From NCBI RefSeq assembly GCF_036373705.1, contig NC_089856.1, positions 13,856,501-13,920,500 on the forward strand: a stretch of DNA of 64,000 nucleotides, read 5' to 3'. The notes under the pieces are model-generated. The model was given only the letters and a program-made list of their open reading frames with translations. It ran no database searches and was not told where the DNA came from. A program made the position numbers and the translations under genes. Positions 46,650-57,949 of this stretch are shown here, piece after piece; position 1 is the first letter of the stretch; each line of letters opens with the position of its first letter. The stretch is from Amia ocellicauda. Taxonomy: Eukaryota; Chordata; Actinopteri; Amiiformes; Amiidae.

Positions 46650-48215
46650 GCACGGTCAAAGCTTTTCCAGCACCTCGCAGCCTTGGTAAACTAAACCTTC
46701 TCATCTAAAATGCACACTTTGCTGCACTGAACTAAGCACATGAAATTATAATTTCACCACACTATTAGATGTTATTATGCTGTAACACCAAAACAAATTC
46801 ATGAGAGCCTTCATGTACACTTGGCATTGTGTTGTTACCTGGTTTAAATCATGTTGATATTAAATCAATATAAAATCAATGTTGCAATCTGTCAAAATTA
46901 GTGAACACCAGTACACAGTAACTTCAGTTTGAATAGCTTTAGTGACAATTATTTCAAACATGCAAAACATAAAAAACAACATCAATACTTTTCTTTATTG
47001 AACTTCCATGTACATTCAACGAGCAAATGTATAATAGAGCATAACAAAGTTCTACGAGTCAATCCATGTATATTCAGTATGCTCACTTACTGTCAAAACA
47101 TCATGTTTATTCTCTTCAAAACAACCAAGTATAAGTTCCTATAACCTTAACATAGTAAACGGTGACGGTCTTTATGTTATGGAATCTCCCTCAGCTATAA
47201 ATACTTTGCATTAATATCTGCTGGTCTCTGCTTTTTCATTTTTTTTTAATAGAATTACACATTATAATAATTGAATACGAATACTAAACCATCAACATGT
47301 CCACCTACCGGCAATATATATATATATATATATATATATTTTAAAACCTTGTACTGGACACATTATTTTGTTTTTGCTAGGGTTAAGCGATTACCTCATT
47401 TTATAAACTTTAGTTTGTTTTTGCATTGTGCCAGTGCTGAATGACACTCCTCCCCTGTGAAAGTATCAGTGTCTCTTTCTCGTTGTGTTGCGGTTGTCCT
47501 GCCTTTATGCTTATTGTTTTGCTAGTCTGAAAAAGCATATTCTATTCTATCGATCTATCTTTCTAGTAATTTAATTCTAATTAAATCAATGTTTATTGAC
47601 TGTATTTCATGTACAATGATCAACTGAATACACCTATGCAACAGTTATTATTATTCTGTCTCTTGGTTGCGGTTGTGCTTACTGCTGTGCATGTCTGAAA
47701 AATAAAGGCTTATTCTGTCGTATTCTAGTGCTTTTATATGTTTATTTGGTCTAATTTACATTGATTATTTAAATACACATAAGCACAATTATTATATTAT
47801 ATACATGTAGAAAACCTATACACTATTTTTCAATTCTTAATACACAAAGAAAAGTTATGCAACTTAAGCAAATTCTAAACTCTAAACGCGACTTTGTTGG
47901 GCTCAAGATGAGACCCCGCCAAACAAAGATGGAGATCAAACAGCAGCTGCTCCGAAGTAAGCAGTGTTCTTGTCGTGTTCGCCATTTTTGTTTGTTTTAA
48001 ATTTACTAACCCGTTTGTGGTAACCGGTTATTAAATATGGTGTGCGGTAAACGTTTATGAGTAAATCAGAGCAGCGGACAATGGAGAATGGCTGACATAA
48101 TGTGCAAAATAAAGGCAAAGGCAGATTCAAACTATGAAAATAACAATACATATGGAATGTGTACAACATTGGCTTGTGCATGTTCTTAAGTAGTGTGTAT
48201 TAAAGAGAACATATA
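46650..48215. other. Intergenic, A/T-rich, no gene recognised
   Basis: Two diverged direct copies of a roughly 90-base segment are visible at about 47471-47560 and 47655-47735 (GTTGCGGTTGT ... GTCTGAAAAA ... TATTCT). No coding segment was seen. Confidence 0.5.
47317..47340. repeat. (AT)n microsatellite
   Basis: A short AT run in intergenic DNA. Confidence 0.9.
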
Positions 48216-49433
48216 CACTCACCTAAAGGATTATTAGGAACACCATACTAATACTGTGTTTGACCCCCTTTCGCCTTCAGAACTGCCTTAAATCTACGTG
48301 GCATTGATTCAACAAGGTGCTGAAAGCATTCTTTAGAAATGTTGGCCCATATTGATAGGATAGCATCTTGCAGTTGATGGAGATTTGTGGGATGCACATC
48401 CAGGGCACGAAGCTCCCGTTCCACCACATCCCAAAGGTGCTCTATTGGGTTGAGATCTGGTGACTGTGGGGGCCAGTTTAGTACAGTGAACTCATTGTCA
48501 TGTTCAAGAAACCAATTTGAAATGATTCGACCTTTGTGACATGGTGCATTATCCTGCTGGAAGTAGCCATCAGAGGATGGGTACATGGTGGTCATAAAGG
48601 GATGGACATGGTCAGAAACAATGCTCAGGTAGGCCGTGGCATTTAAACGATGCCCAATTGGCACTAAGGGGCCTAAAGTGTGCCAAGAAAACATCCCCCA
48701 CACCATTACACCACCACCAGCCTGCACAGTGGTAACAAGGCATGATGGATCCATGTTCTCATTCTGTTTACGCCAAATTCTGACTCTACCATCTGAATGT
48801 CTCAACAGAAATCGAGACTCATCAGACCAGGCAACATTTTTCCAGTCTTCAACTGTCCAATTTTGGTGAGCTTGTGCAAATTGTAGCCTCTTTTTCCTAT
48901 TTGTAGTGGAGATGAGTGGTACCCGGTGGGGTCTTCTGCTGTTGTAGCCCATCCGCCTCAAGGCTGTACGTGTTGTGGCTTCACAAATGCTTTGCTGCAT
49001 ACCTCGGTTGTAACGAGTGCTTATTTCAGTCAAAGTTGCTCTTCTATCAGCTTGAATCAGTCGGCCCATTCTCCTCCGACCTCTAGCATCAACAAGGCAT
49101 TTTCGCCCACAGGACTGCCGCATACTGGATGTTTTTCCCTTTTCACACCATTCTTTGTAAACCCTAGAAATGGTTGTGCGTGAAAATCCCAGTAACTGAG
49201 CAGATTGTGAAATACTCAGACCGGCTCGTCTGGCACCAACAACCATGCCACGCTCAAAATTGCTTAAATCGCCTTTCTTTCCCATTCAGACATTCAGTTT
49301 GGAGTTCAGGAGATTGTCTTGACCAGGACCACACCCCTAAATGCATTGAAGCAACTGCCATGTGATTGGTTGGTTAGATAATTGCATTAATGAGAAATTG
49401 AACAGGTGTTCCTAATAATCCTTTAGGTGAGTG
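48216..49433 (-). mobile_element. Complete DD36E (Incomer-like) Tc1/mariner transposon, copy 1
   Basis: The 1218-bp element has perfect 29-bp terminal inverted repeats starting CACTCACCTAAAGGATTATT and is flanked by TA on both sides. It encodes one uninterrupted transposase on the minus strand. Length, TA target and TIR length fit Tc1/mariner. A second copy of identical length lies at 55250-56467 and differs by about 18 substitutions counted by eye, with no indels. Both ends and the coding frame are intact, so this copy may be autonomous, but activity is not shown by sequence alone. Confidence 0.95.
48248..49285 (-). CDS. Tc1/mariner transposase, intact, DD36E
   Basis: The protein has 345 residues. 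It has an N-terminal paired-like helix-turn-helix DNA-binding region (GLSISQSAQLLGFSRTTISR and a second HTH around RRMGRLIQADRRATLTEIS). The DDE nuclease core follows: the first aspartate is in AWSDESRF, the second in FQQDNAPCHKG, and the glutamate in SPDLNPIEHLW. Counting residues between the second aspartate and the glutamate gives 36. Classical Tc1 has 34; DD36E is the signature of the clade named Incomer. The enzyme would cut at the terminal repeats and integrate at TA. The frame starts at the ATG that gives MGKKGDLSNFERG. No stop or frameshift is present. Confidence 0.95.
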   Translation of the reverse strand: MGKKGDLSNFERGMVVGARRAGLSISQSAQLLGFSRTTISRVYKEWCEKGKTSSMRQSCGRKCLVDARGRRRMGRLIQADRRATLTEISTRYNRGMQQSICEATTRTALRRMGYNSRRPHRVPLISTTNRKKRLQFAQAHQNWTVEDWKNVAWSDESRFLLRHSDGRVRIWRKQNENMDPSCLVTTVQAGGGVMVWGMFSWHTLGPLVPIGHRLNATAYLSIVSDHVHPFMTTMYPSSDGYFQQDNAPCHKGRIISNWFLEHDNEFTVLNWPPQSPDLNPIEHLWDVVERELRALDVHPTNLHQLQDAILSIWANISKECFQHLVESMPRRFKAVLKAKGGQTQY

Positions 49434-50213
49434 TATGATTATTGTTGATCGCGTGTCAGAAAAGAGCACAGCAGATTTTGCGCAGATAAAATCAAACCTG
49501 GTTTAAAATATCCGGACGGCTCAAAGACTGGATCGCTAGCACTAAGATGGTGTCTCTGATCCACTCCAACTAAACGACACGGGGGCTTTGTCGTCGCCGA
49601 TCTCAAAAATCGGGGCCAAAATCGTCTTGTCTACATTGTGATAGGAAATCAAATCTATTTTAAAGTGAAGACTTCTCTTTGCAGACTGTTTTATGAAGCC
49701 AAATGTCAAGTCAGTGGTATATAATGAAGATAGTGATTAAAAAGTGTAAAATTAAACCACATGTAATTGCTGTTCACATTAATTCTATTCCAAGGTTTGA
49801 AACTGCGCATGCTCAATGAGTCAGGAGATGCAAAGATAACACCAGGCTGGACTGCCTTTACTCGAGTATCCGTGAGTTCATCAGTGATCTTTACTTTTAA
49901 TCAGCGATGATGTGTAACGCCGTTCTTTGTTTTAGGAGCAACAAAAAGTGGAAACAAAAAAATAAGCATCTACCAAGAGTTCTGGAAATAAAATATTAAA
50001 GAAAATATGCTTGCAGTAGGAAATACATGGATAATGCATCAATTATCAATATTTATAAGGCTAACATTCAATTCTGCATAAAACTAAAAGGCGTTAGCCC
50101 CAATTGCTTAACAATTGGAAGGTTCCCCATTTGCAGAGTCTCGTGTGATCACAAGGCAAACATTACCACAGTCTTGATGTAAAACCGCCAACTGTGCAGT
50201 AAAAGGCTTACCT

Positions 50214-50480
50214 GATGGACCCTGAGCACTGCCTTGCGATCAGAGTACTGTTATTGGTCTGTGCGTCCCTTCCGGTCTCGCCTAATCTTCAATGTGCAGA
50301 GATGCCGCCTTCTTCCAGAAATCCTGGTTTCCTGCTGCTCGCATGACATTGATTTGCGCGACTGCCTCCCTCACAGGATATCCACGACCGAGTCAGACCG
50401 AAGGCACCGTGCGGCAGTCTGTGTGCAATGCCAACGAGTGAAACAATATATCGCCTTCTCTCTGTGTCACATTGGGCAGA
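50214..50480 (-). other. B4GALNT1: Candidate 5' UTR exon of B4GALNT1 (donor at 50213)
   Basis: On the minus strand CCATCAG is followed by GTAAGCC, a strong donor, at the edge of a CpG-richer stretch. The coding exon at 41125 must be spliced to some upstream UTR exon, and this is one candidate. The 5' limit is unknown. Confidence 0.25.
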
Positions 50481-50957
50481 TCAACAACTTTCTGTAGTTC
50501 GAGTTACAAAATGCAAGGATACAATCTGCAATTCTTCTTTCCGGCTTACACAAGCATTGCCCAGCAGCGTTGCTTTAAGTAAAGGCACAACCACAGCTTC
50601 CCACTAAACTAATGTGCAAGAACAGATGTGTGTGTAGTCGGGTGGGGTGGGGGAAGAGGGAGTGACATGTCGGTACTCTTATATACTGGATTTTAAACGG
50701 AGACGAATTAATATCACCATACTCTGTCATTAGCAATGCACATCAGTTACAGGGTCCCCCTGACTGAAATACTTGCATATATAAGCAACTAAATGTTCAG
50801 ATTATTGTTAGCACCCCGTCACACAAACACACACAACCTGATCTAGAATCAATACAATCGCCACCGTCTTACTCGCTGCAATTAAAATCTAATTTAACCA
50901 AGAATTGCAATTACACTGTTCAACCCATAGATATATCGATATTTCAAACAGGACTCA

Positions 50958-51060
50958 CGTAGAGGCCCGCACTTCTACCTTTCACACCCGACACCGAAGA
51001 CTGAACGTGTCCGGTGGTTAGTATAGCATCGACGTCACCACGTTCACAGTGATATATGTC
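50958..51060 (-). promoter_or_regulatory. B4GALNT1: Candidate first exon/promoter of B4GALNT1
   Basis: On the minus strand CCTCTAC is followed by GTGAGTCC, a good donor. Upstream lie CpG dinucleotides and a CRE-like GTGACGTCGA at about 51031-51040. It is a second candidate for the transcription start. Both are sequence-only guesses. Confidence 0.25.
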
Positions 51061-52454
51061 TGCGGTTCAGCTACCCCTGGCTGACATCTGTATGTATTTT
51101 TAAATGGAAACATCAAATGATCACACGAACTGAAGTATTATTCTTTTTTTTTCTGTGATTTCAGTCTCGGCCTCTTGCACACTTTACGGATGAAATATAG
51201 CCTATTGCATTGAAGTCTTTGTATTAATTGCATGCTGTATTATTGTTAACCTACAAAGTATAGATCTGTGTTCTTACCAGGCGAGGGGCGACGAGACATA
51301 CGATTGCTGTCTGAACCATTCCCTGAATACAGGAAATGTTGTGTATTCAATATACAACAGTTCGTTATAAAAAAAGAATAATAAAAAAACGTTACACATG
51401 CGGGTTTCTATGCTTCTATTTTTTATTTTCTGTAATAAGTACTAATTCACAATAATAAGCCAATTTTATGCATTTCTAAACGAGGTGTGCTGTTGCCTCC
51501 CACTGATTTTTAAGAGCAGACAGGACCCAACCCCCCACTACCTTCCCTACAAACACACAGATGCACCGCCCCCCCCACCCTTGACTCAAAAGAGACCGTT
51601 TCCATCCCTCATCCATTTTTTACTAACAATGCAAAGAAAGACCAGGCAGATGTTTCTCCTGATTCACGCACAGCCGCAAACGGTCTGCTATAACAAACCC
51701 AACATTGGGTTTCATTTACACCTGTATTGGATTGTGCTGATCTCTCCAAGCACAGACTCTGTTATTGGTCGTTTATGGCACATTTTGCAACGGCTGGTGC
51801 CGAGGGCAGACCTTGTAGAAGAAATAAGATGCCGATTATAATATAATTCAAAGGAAGCACTGGGGTTAATTCCACTTACCCAATGTATCTTCAAATCGTT
51901 TTCTCAGCGCGGATAATGACACCGGCGAAACCAGCACAGTCCTAACAAATTAGCCAGGCGGTATAGAGGCTATGACCATCATTTACAAAGGCAAACACAT
52001 GCTACGGCTGCCAGTGATAAAATCCCACTGTTGGTGTTACGGGGAACGACAGCAACGTGTTAATGTGCTTAAAAATAAATGCCCCCCGTAAATGCTTATC
52101 TTTCAGAAAAGGCGAGACTGAACCGTTATTAAAATTGGCTGCATCAAACCAGCTGCACGACCATTCAATAGCCTAATTTTAGCCTCGTCTTCAACATTGA
52201 TCGTCTACCTCCTCTAGCGGCCAGATTTGGGACGTGCAGCTGCAGCACATCATCGGCATAGAGAATAACGGGAGTCTATAAGTATTATTTCTGGAATACA
52301 AATGAAGACACTGAAAATTCCTGGAATTAATTTATTCTAGTTTCAATATCTATGGAGTATAAGAATGATCTTTTTCTTACCATGGTAGACCACTGTCTTA
52401 TGGGAATAATAATAAGAATTCATAATAAGAATTATAATAGCTAGAATTAGAACG

Positions 52455-53430
52455 TACGAACATAAGAAAGGAAGCCATTCGACCCATCGTGCTCGTTTGG
52501 TGTCCTTTAATATCAAAGTGATCCAAGGATCCTATTCAGTCTATTTTTAAATGTTCCCAAATTTTCAGCTTCAACCACATGAGTGGGTAGTTTGTTCCAG
52601 ATTGTGACAACTCTCTCTGTGAAGAAGTGTCTCCTGTTTTCCGTCTTGAATGCCTTGAAGCCCAATTTCCATTTGTGTCCCCGGGTGCGTGTGTCCCTGC
52701 TGATCTGGAAAAGCTCCTCTGGTTTGATGTGGTCGATGCCTTTCATGATTTTGAAGACTTGAATCAAGTCCCCACGTAGTCTCCTCTGTTCCAGGGTGAA
52801 AAGGTTCAGTTCCTCAGTCTCTCAGTAGGACATTCACTTCAGACCTGGAATAAGTCTGGTTGCTCTCCTCTGAACTGCCTCTAGAGCAGCGATATCCTTC
52901 TTGAAGTGTGGAGCCCAGAACTGCACACAGTATCCAGATGAGCTCTAACTAGTGCATTGTACAGTCTGAACATTACTGTCCTTGTTTTAAATTCTACACT
53001 TTTGACAATATACCCTAGCATTCTGTTTGCCTTTTTTATTGCTTCCCCACATTGTTTGGATGGAGAAAGTGAGGAGTCCACATAGACTCCTAGGTCTTTC
53101 TCATGTATTACTTCATTTCATTCTATTCCTCCCGTGGTGTAATTATAGTGGACATTTTTGTTACCTGCATTTTATTCCTTGCACTTGTCCACATTGAATT
53201 TCATCTGCCAGGTGTCGGCCCACAACTGAATGTTATCTAAGTCCCTTTGAATAACCTTTGCTGCCGAGATGGTATCTGCTGAGCCACCTATTTTAGTATC
53301 ATCTGCAAATTTGACAAGTTTGCTAACTATCCCAGAGTCCAGATCAGTAATATAGATTAGAAAAAGCAAAGGCCCTAATACTGATCCCTGTGGAACTCCA
53401 CTAACAATCTTACTCCAGTTATCATGTCAA
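52455..53430 (-). mobile_element. CR1-like LINE, 5'-truncated and decayed RT fragment
   Basis: On the minus strand the frames read, in order, SGVPQGSVLGPLLFLIYITD with KFADDTKIGG (RT motifs), then LGVYVDSSLSPSKQCGEAIK and KANRMLGYIVKSVEFKTRTV, then ERVVTIWNKLPTHVVEAENL with TFKNRLN. That is the end of RT plus the C-terminal part of a CR1/L2-type ORF2, broken by frameshifts and stops. The 3' end at about 52455 has the word ACATAAGAAAGGAAGCCATT. The 5' part is absent. Confidence 0.8.
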
Positions 53431-53869
53431 TGTGTGGGACTGTGGGTCAATTAACCTTGTCGGAGTGGGCACGATGATTCTAATTTTTGAGCTAGGCAGG
53501 CTACTGCCTGGAAAGGTCTCCCACTCAGAAGTACAAGATGGGGGGCAGGAGTAGGTTGACCTGATGGAAGCCCACTGGAAGCCCGAGGTAGGGGGAGTCG
53601 GGGAATCTATTAAATAGCGCACCTTTAACTTTATATAGTACTAATGCAATCAGTAAAATCAGTCACACTACGAAATGCTACCAAATAAACCACAATTAAT
53701 TCATAATACTGTGAATATATAGTTTCACAGACATATTGTTGCATTTTTTTCTGGCTTGTGTGAAATCATTAAGAATAATATAAAACCAGAATTGGTTTAG
53801 TCTTGACTCTTGGTTGACAGTGTAGGGGGATGGGTAATGTATTGATGCTCGAGTGCCAAATCAATACAA
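53431..53869. other. Short intergenic stretch, nothing recognised
   Basis: It separates the CR1-like and hAT remnants. No conserved coding or repeat structure was noticed. Confidence 0.4.
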
Positions 53870-54762
53870 ATGGATAAGAAAAGGTCTAAGCCATCAGGTG
53901 CCCAGTTTAGGAAAAAGAGAAAAGGAGAAGAGGAGAAACGTGCAAAAGATAAAGGTATGCAGCTATGTCATCACTTTATGCGTATAATATTATGCATGTA
54001 ATAAAATAGGCTAGTATAACACTTATGTTTGTTAGCCTATGTTGCTTGCTATGCTATTACACATAGGGTGACAATATTCCGTTTTCTGTCCAACTAGCTT
54101 ACATAACACTGGATATCATTTTGCACAGTTTCATCACGATAATATTTGTAGCCTGCAGCAAAATGATTACAACCTTACTAGCACATTATTGATTGGTTAA
54201 CTTTCATATAGGTTTTCTGTGATTGGATTGACTAGGTCCTGAGCTCAGTAAGGGGAATTTCCAATGCTGTAGGCTAACTTAAAAGACGTCTATATTATGC
54301 TGATATTTTGTGATATCATTTGTGATATATTGAGTCTTTTGGCATGTCTTATGCCTAGAATTAGCCACGGAGGTTGTATGGTTTATTTAATTTTGCAACA
54401 AATGTATTTAGGGTTGGGCAGAGTGCTTGCACACGAACTGAAGAACTTGCCTGACTTGCCATCGAAGACCATGACCCTGCATGAGCTGCTGATATTTATA
54501 CACGAAAGGAAGCTCTCAGAAATGTCTCAAATTTGTGGACTGCTCACTGGACTGTCTTACTCGACCAGTGACTGTAGCTGAAGCAGAGAGGAGCTTTTCA
54601 AAGCTGAAGCTCATCAAATCCTACCCGAGGTCCACCATATCAAAGGAACACCTTGGTGGCCTTGCTGTCATCAGTATTAACCATGCAATTGCTGGGCAGA
54701 TTTCTTATGATGATGTAATTGATGACTTTGCATCAAGGAAGGCAAGAAAGGTCAGGGTTTAG
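53870..54762 (+). pseudogene. hAT transposase remnant (ZMYM1-type), internally deleted
   Basis: The first part (53870-53954) encodes MDKKRSKPSGAQFRKKRKGE followed by lysine-rich sequence, then a GT donor. This basic start is typical of the TTF/MYM-zinc-finger hAT group. The second part (about 54400-54762) encodes PVTVAEAERSFSKLKLIKSY and RSTISKEHLGGLAVISI, the hAT C-terminal dimerisation domain, ending with ASRKARKVRV and a stop. A frame change occurs near 54540-54560, and the zinc finger, DDE core and most of the middle are absent. It is a decayed element or a retained fragment, not a host gene. The borders were not found. Confidence 0.75.
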
Positions 54763-55249
54763 ATGGCAGTTGTGCAATTTAGTTTGGGTGTTTCTTGTTT
54801 GAAGTGCAATAGTGTAATAATCAGGTTCTCTTCTTTATAAGAGTGTTATTCTAATTGTGTATTTGTGTGATATAGGATTTGTGCAATTTAGTTTTATTTG
54901 TGTGTTTTTTTGTTAGCAATAGGGTAATAGTGAAATAATTTGATTCTCTTTTTTATTTGTATTTATATACTACAATTTGTTTCTATTTGTCTTTGTAACT
55001 TCTTTTTGATATTTATGAGTCTTATTTTTGTATATATTTTTATAGTTTTAAATGTTGTGATTATTTATTTGTGTTGTTCCAAATGTCTGAATAAAAATTA
55101 CAGTTAGTGCAGAATGGTGAATTTTTTTGTTGGCCGGGGACGACGACGTTGAAGGTGGGGTTAGCCCAGAGAGCTATACAAGCTAGAACCACCACTGAAT
55201 GACAGTATGTGAATAAAATGTGTGCCAGCAGTGATATCATCAGTATATA
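54763..55249. other. A/T-rich intergenic sequence
   Basis: Repeated TTTGTGTGTTT-type words occur, with an internal near-duplication: AATTTAGTTTGGGTGTTTCT at about 54777 and AATTTAGTTTTATTTGTGTG at about 54885. It may be the 3' part of the hAT element. Confidence 0.4.
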
Positions 55250-56467
55250 CACTCACCTAAAGGATTATTAGGAACACCATACTAATACTGTGTTTGACCC
55301 CCTTTCGCCTTCAGAACTGCCTTAATTCTACGTGGCATTGATTCAACAAGGTGCTGAAAGCATTCTTTAGAAATGTTGGCCCATATTGATAGGATAGCAT
55401 CTTGCAGTTGATGGGGATTTGTGGGATGCACATCCAGGGCACGAAGCTCCCGTTCCACCACATCCCAAAGATGCTCTATTGGGTTGAGATCTGGTGACTG
55501 TGGGGGCCAGTTTAGTACAGTGAACTCATTGTCATGTTCAAGAAACCAATTTGAAATGATTCGACCTTTGTGACATGGTGCATTATCCTGCTGGAAGTAG
55601 CCATCAGAGGATGGGTACATGGTGGTCATAAAGGGATGGACATGGTCAGAAACAATGCTCAGGTAGGCCGTGGCATTTAAACGATGCCCAATTGGCACTA
55701 AGGGGCCTAAAGTGTGCCAAGAAAACATCCCCCACACCATTACACCGCCACCAGCCTGCACAGTGGTAACAAGTCATGATGGATCCATGTTCTCATTCTG
55801 TTTACGCCAAATTCTGACTCTACCATCTGAATGTCTCAACAGAAATCGAGACTCATCAGACCAGGCAACATTTTTCCAGTATTCAACTGTCAAATTTCGG
55901 TGAGCTTGTACAAATTGTAGCCTCTTTTTCTTATTTGTAGTGGAGATGAGTGGTACCCGGTGGGGTCTTCTGCTGTTGTAGCCCATCCGCCTCAAGGTTG
56001 TACGTGTTGTGGCTTCACAAATGCTTTGCTGCATACCTCGGTTGTAACGAGTGGTTATTTCAGTCAAAGTTGCTCTTCTATCAGCTTGAATCAGTCGGCC
56101 CATTCTCCTCCGACCTCTGGCATCAACAAGGCATTTTCGCCCACAGGACTGCCGCATACTGGATGTTTTTCCCTTTTCACACCATTCTTTGTAAACCCTA
56201 GAAATGGTTGTGTGTGAAAATCCCAGTAACTGAGCAGATTGTGAAATACTCAGACCGGCCCGTCTGGCACCAACAACCATGCCACGCTCAAAATTGCTTA
56301 AATCGCCTTACTTTCCCATTCAGACATTCAGTTTGGAGTTCAGGAGATTGTCTTGACCAGGACCACACCCCTAAATGCACTGAAGCAACTGCCATGTGAT
56401 TGGTTGGTTAGATAATTGCATTAATGAGAAATTGAACAGGTGTTCCTAATAATCCTTTAGGTGAGTG
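55250..56467 (-). mobile_element. DD36E Tc1/mariner transposon, copy 2, coding region broken
   Basis: It is the same length (1218 bp) as copy 1, with identical 29-bp terminal repeats and flanking TA. The transposase frame carries two nonsense changes relative to copy 1. Both ends are intact, so it could still be moved by a transposase made elsewhere. Confidence 0.95.
55282..56314 (-). pseudogene. Tc1/mariner transposase pseudogene with two nonsense mutations
   Basis: Compared with the intact frame at 48248-49285, codon 4 is TAA instead of AAA. A TGC (cysteine) before the LVTTVQAGGG segment is TGA, at about 55771-55773. The remaining sequence, including the three catalytic motifs, is preserved. 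Two long frames remain (55282-55761 and 55774-56280), which are pieces of one broken gene. Confidence 0.9.
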
Positions 56468-56469
56468 TA

Positions 56470-56765
56470 TGTAATGTACTGCACTACATTACAGTGAATT
56501 AAACTACACTGTTATACAACACTGTACTGCACTACACTGCAGTATATGACACTACAGTGTATTACACTATACTGTTATACAACACTGCACTACAGTACAC
56601 TACAGTAAATCACACTACCTTGTGTTCTATAACACTACATTACATTACTGCACTACACTACACTATATTACACTAGAGGTGTATAGCACAACAGTATATT
56701 TCAATACAGTTTATTTAGCATTACAGGATATTACACTACAGTTAGCACTACAGTATATTATATAT
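56470..56765. repeat. Degenerate ACACTAC/ACAGTATA tandem repeat
   Basis: Words such as CACTACATTACAGT, ACACTGTTATACAACACTG and ACACTACAGTATAT recur for about 300 bases between two Tc1 elements. Confidence 0.7.
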
Positions 56766-56766
56766 A

Positions 56767-57585
56767 CACCGATCAGCCATAACATTATGACCACCTGCCT
56801 AATATTGTGTAGGTCCCCCTTTTGCCGCCAAAACAGCCCTGACCCATCGAGGCATGGACCCACTATACCTCTGAAGATGTGCTGTGGTATCTGGCACCAA
56901 GACGTTAGCAGCAGATCCTTTAAGTCCTGTAAGTTGCGAGGTGGGGCCTCCATGGATTGGACTTCTTTGTCCAGCACATCCCACAGATGCTCGATTGGAT
57001 TGAGATCTGGGGAATTTGGAGGCCAAGTCAACACCTTGAACTCGTGATTCATCAGACCAGGCCACCTTCTTCCATTGCTCCGTGGTCCAGTTCTGATGCT
57101 CACGTGCCCATTGTATGCGCTTTCGGCAGTGGACAGGGGTCAGCATGGGCACCCTGACTGGTCGGCAGCTATGCAGCCCCATACGCAACAAACTGTGATG
57201 CACTTTGTGTTCTGACACCTTTCTATCAGAACCAGCATTCACTTTTTCAGCAATTTGAGCTACAGTAGCTCGTCTGTTGGATCGGACCACACGGGCCAGC
57301 CTTCGCTCACCACGTGCATCAATGAGCCTTGGCCGCCCATGACCCTGTCGCCAGTCCTTCCTTGGACCACTTTTGATAGGTACTGACCACTGCAGACTGG
57401 GAACACCCCACAAGAGCTGCAGTTTTGGAGATGACCCAGTCGTCTAGCCGTCACAATTTGGCCCTTGTCAAAGTTGCTCAGATCCTTACGCTTGCCCATT
57501 TTTCCTGCTTCTAACACATCATCTTTGAGGACAAAATGTTCACTTGCTGCCTAATATATCCCACCCACTGACAGGTGCCATGACA
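56767..57585 (-). mobile_element. Tc1-like transposon, internally deleted and missing its right end
   Basis: It starts after TA with CACCGATCAGCCATAACATT, a terminal sequence well known from fish Tc1-like elements. On the minus strand the 5' part of a transposase (RRLGHLQNCSSCGVFPVCSG, RRATVAQIAEKVNAGSDRKV, KRIQWAREHQNWTTEQWKKV, AWSDES) is joined directly to the 3' part (VLTWPPNSPDLNPIEHLWDV). The catalytic centre between the first aspartate and the last glutamate is deleted near 57042. The expected opposite terminal repeat is not present after about 57585. Confidence 0.8.
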
Positions 57586-57940
57586 GGTCTGTGCATATAT
57601 GTGTGTGTGCAAGAGAGTAAGAGTGAGATTGAGAGTGAGTGAGAGTCTGTGTGACCCTATTAGTTTGCACCTACACCTGCCAAGAGACAGTGCGCTAATC
57701 AGTCCGTGTTACTTTCGATTTGTGCTCATGATAGTCATTGTGTAGTCCGCTGCAGAAGGCCAGCGCTGTAGCAGGAGATTCATTGCAGAATACGCGTTCT
57801 TTGTATGGCAGCATATACAGGAACTGTATATGACCATTATGTGATCATAGTTTAACAAAGACATCTGGGATCGTCAACTTTGTTTTGTTACAGTTACAAT
57901 GTAATCTTAATGAGAGGTAGAGAATTCGAAGGACATTACA
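57586..57940. other. Upstream flank of the OS9 promoter
   Basis: A short GT/GA-rich simple segment (57597-57650) and otherwise unrecognised sequence. No exon was seen. Confidence 0.45.
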
Positions 57941-57949
57941 CCAAGAGAC

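Larger units (their letters stand above)
49434..52450. other. Intergenic; probable B4GALNT1 promoter area, no coding exon recognised
   Basis: No protein exon was recognised. The stretches 50.2-50.5 kb and 50.95-51.06 kb are relatively CpG-rich and hold splice-donor-like sequences on the minus strand (listed separately). The rest is A/T-rich with scattered poly-T. Confidence 0.45.

Noticed and set aside
49174..49365. Plus-strand frames inside the two DD36E elements (also 48926-49183, 55950-56399)
   Set aside because: They are shadows of the minus-strand transposase and recur in both copies only because the elements are nearly identical.
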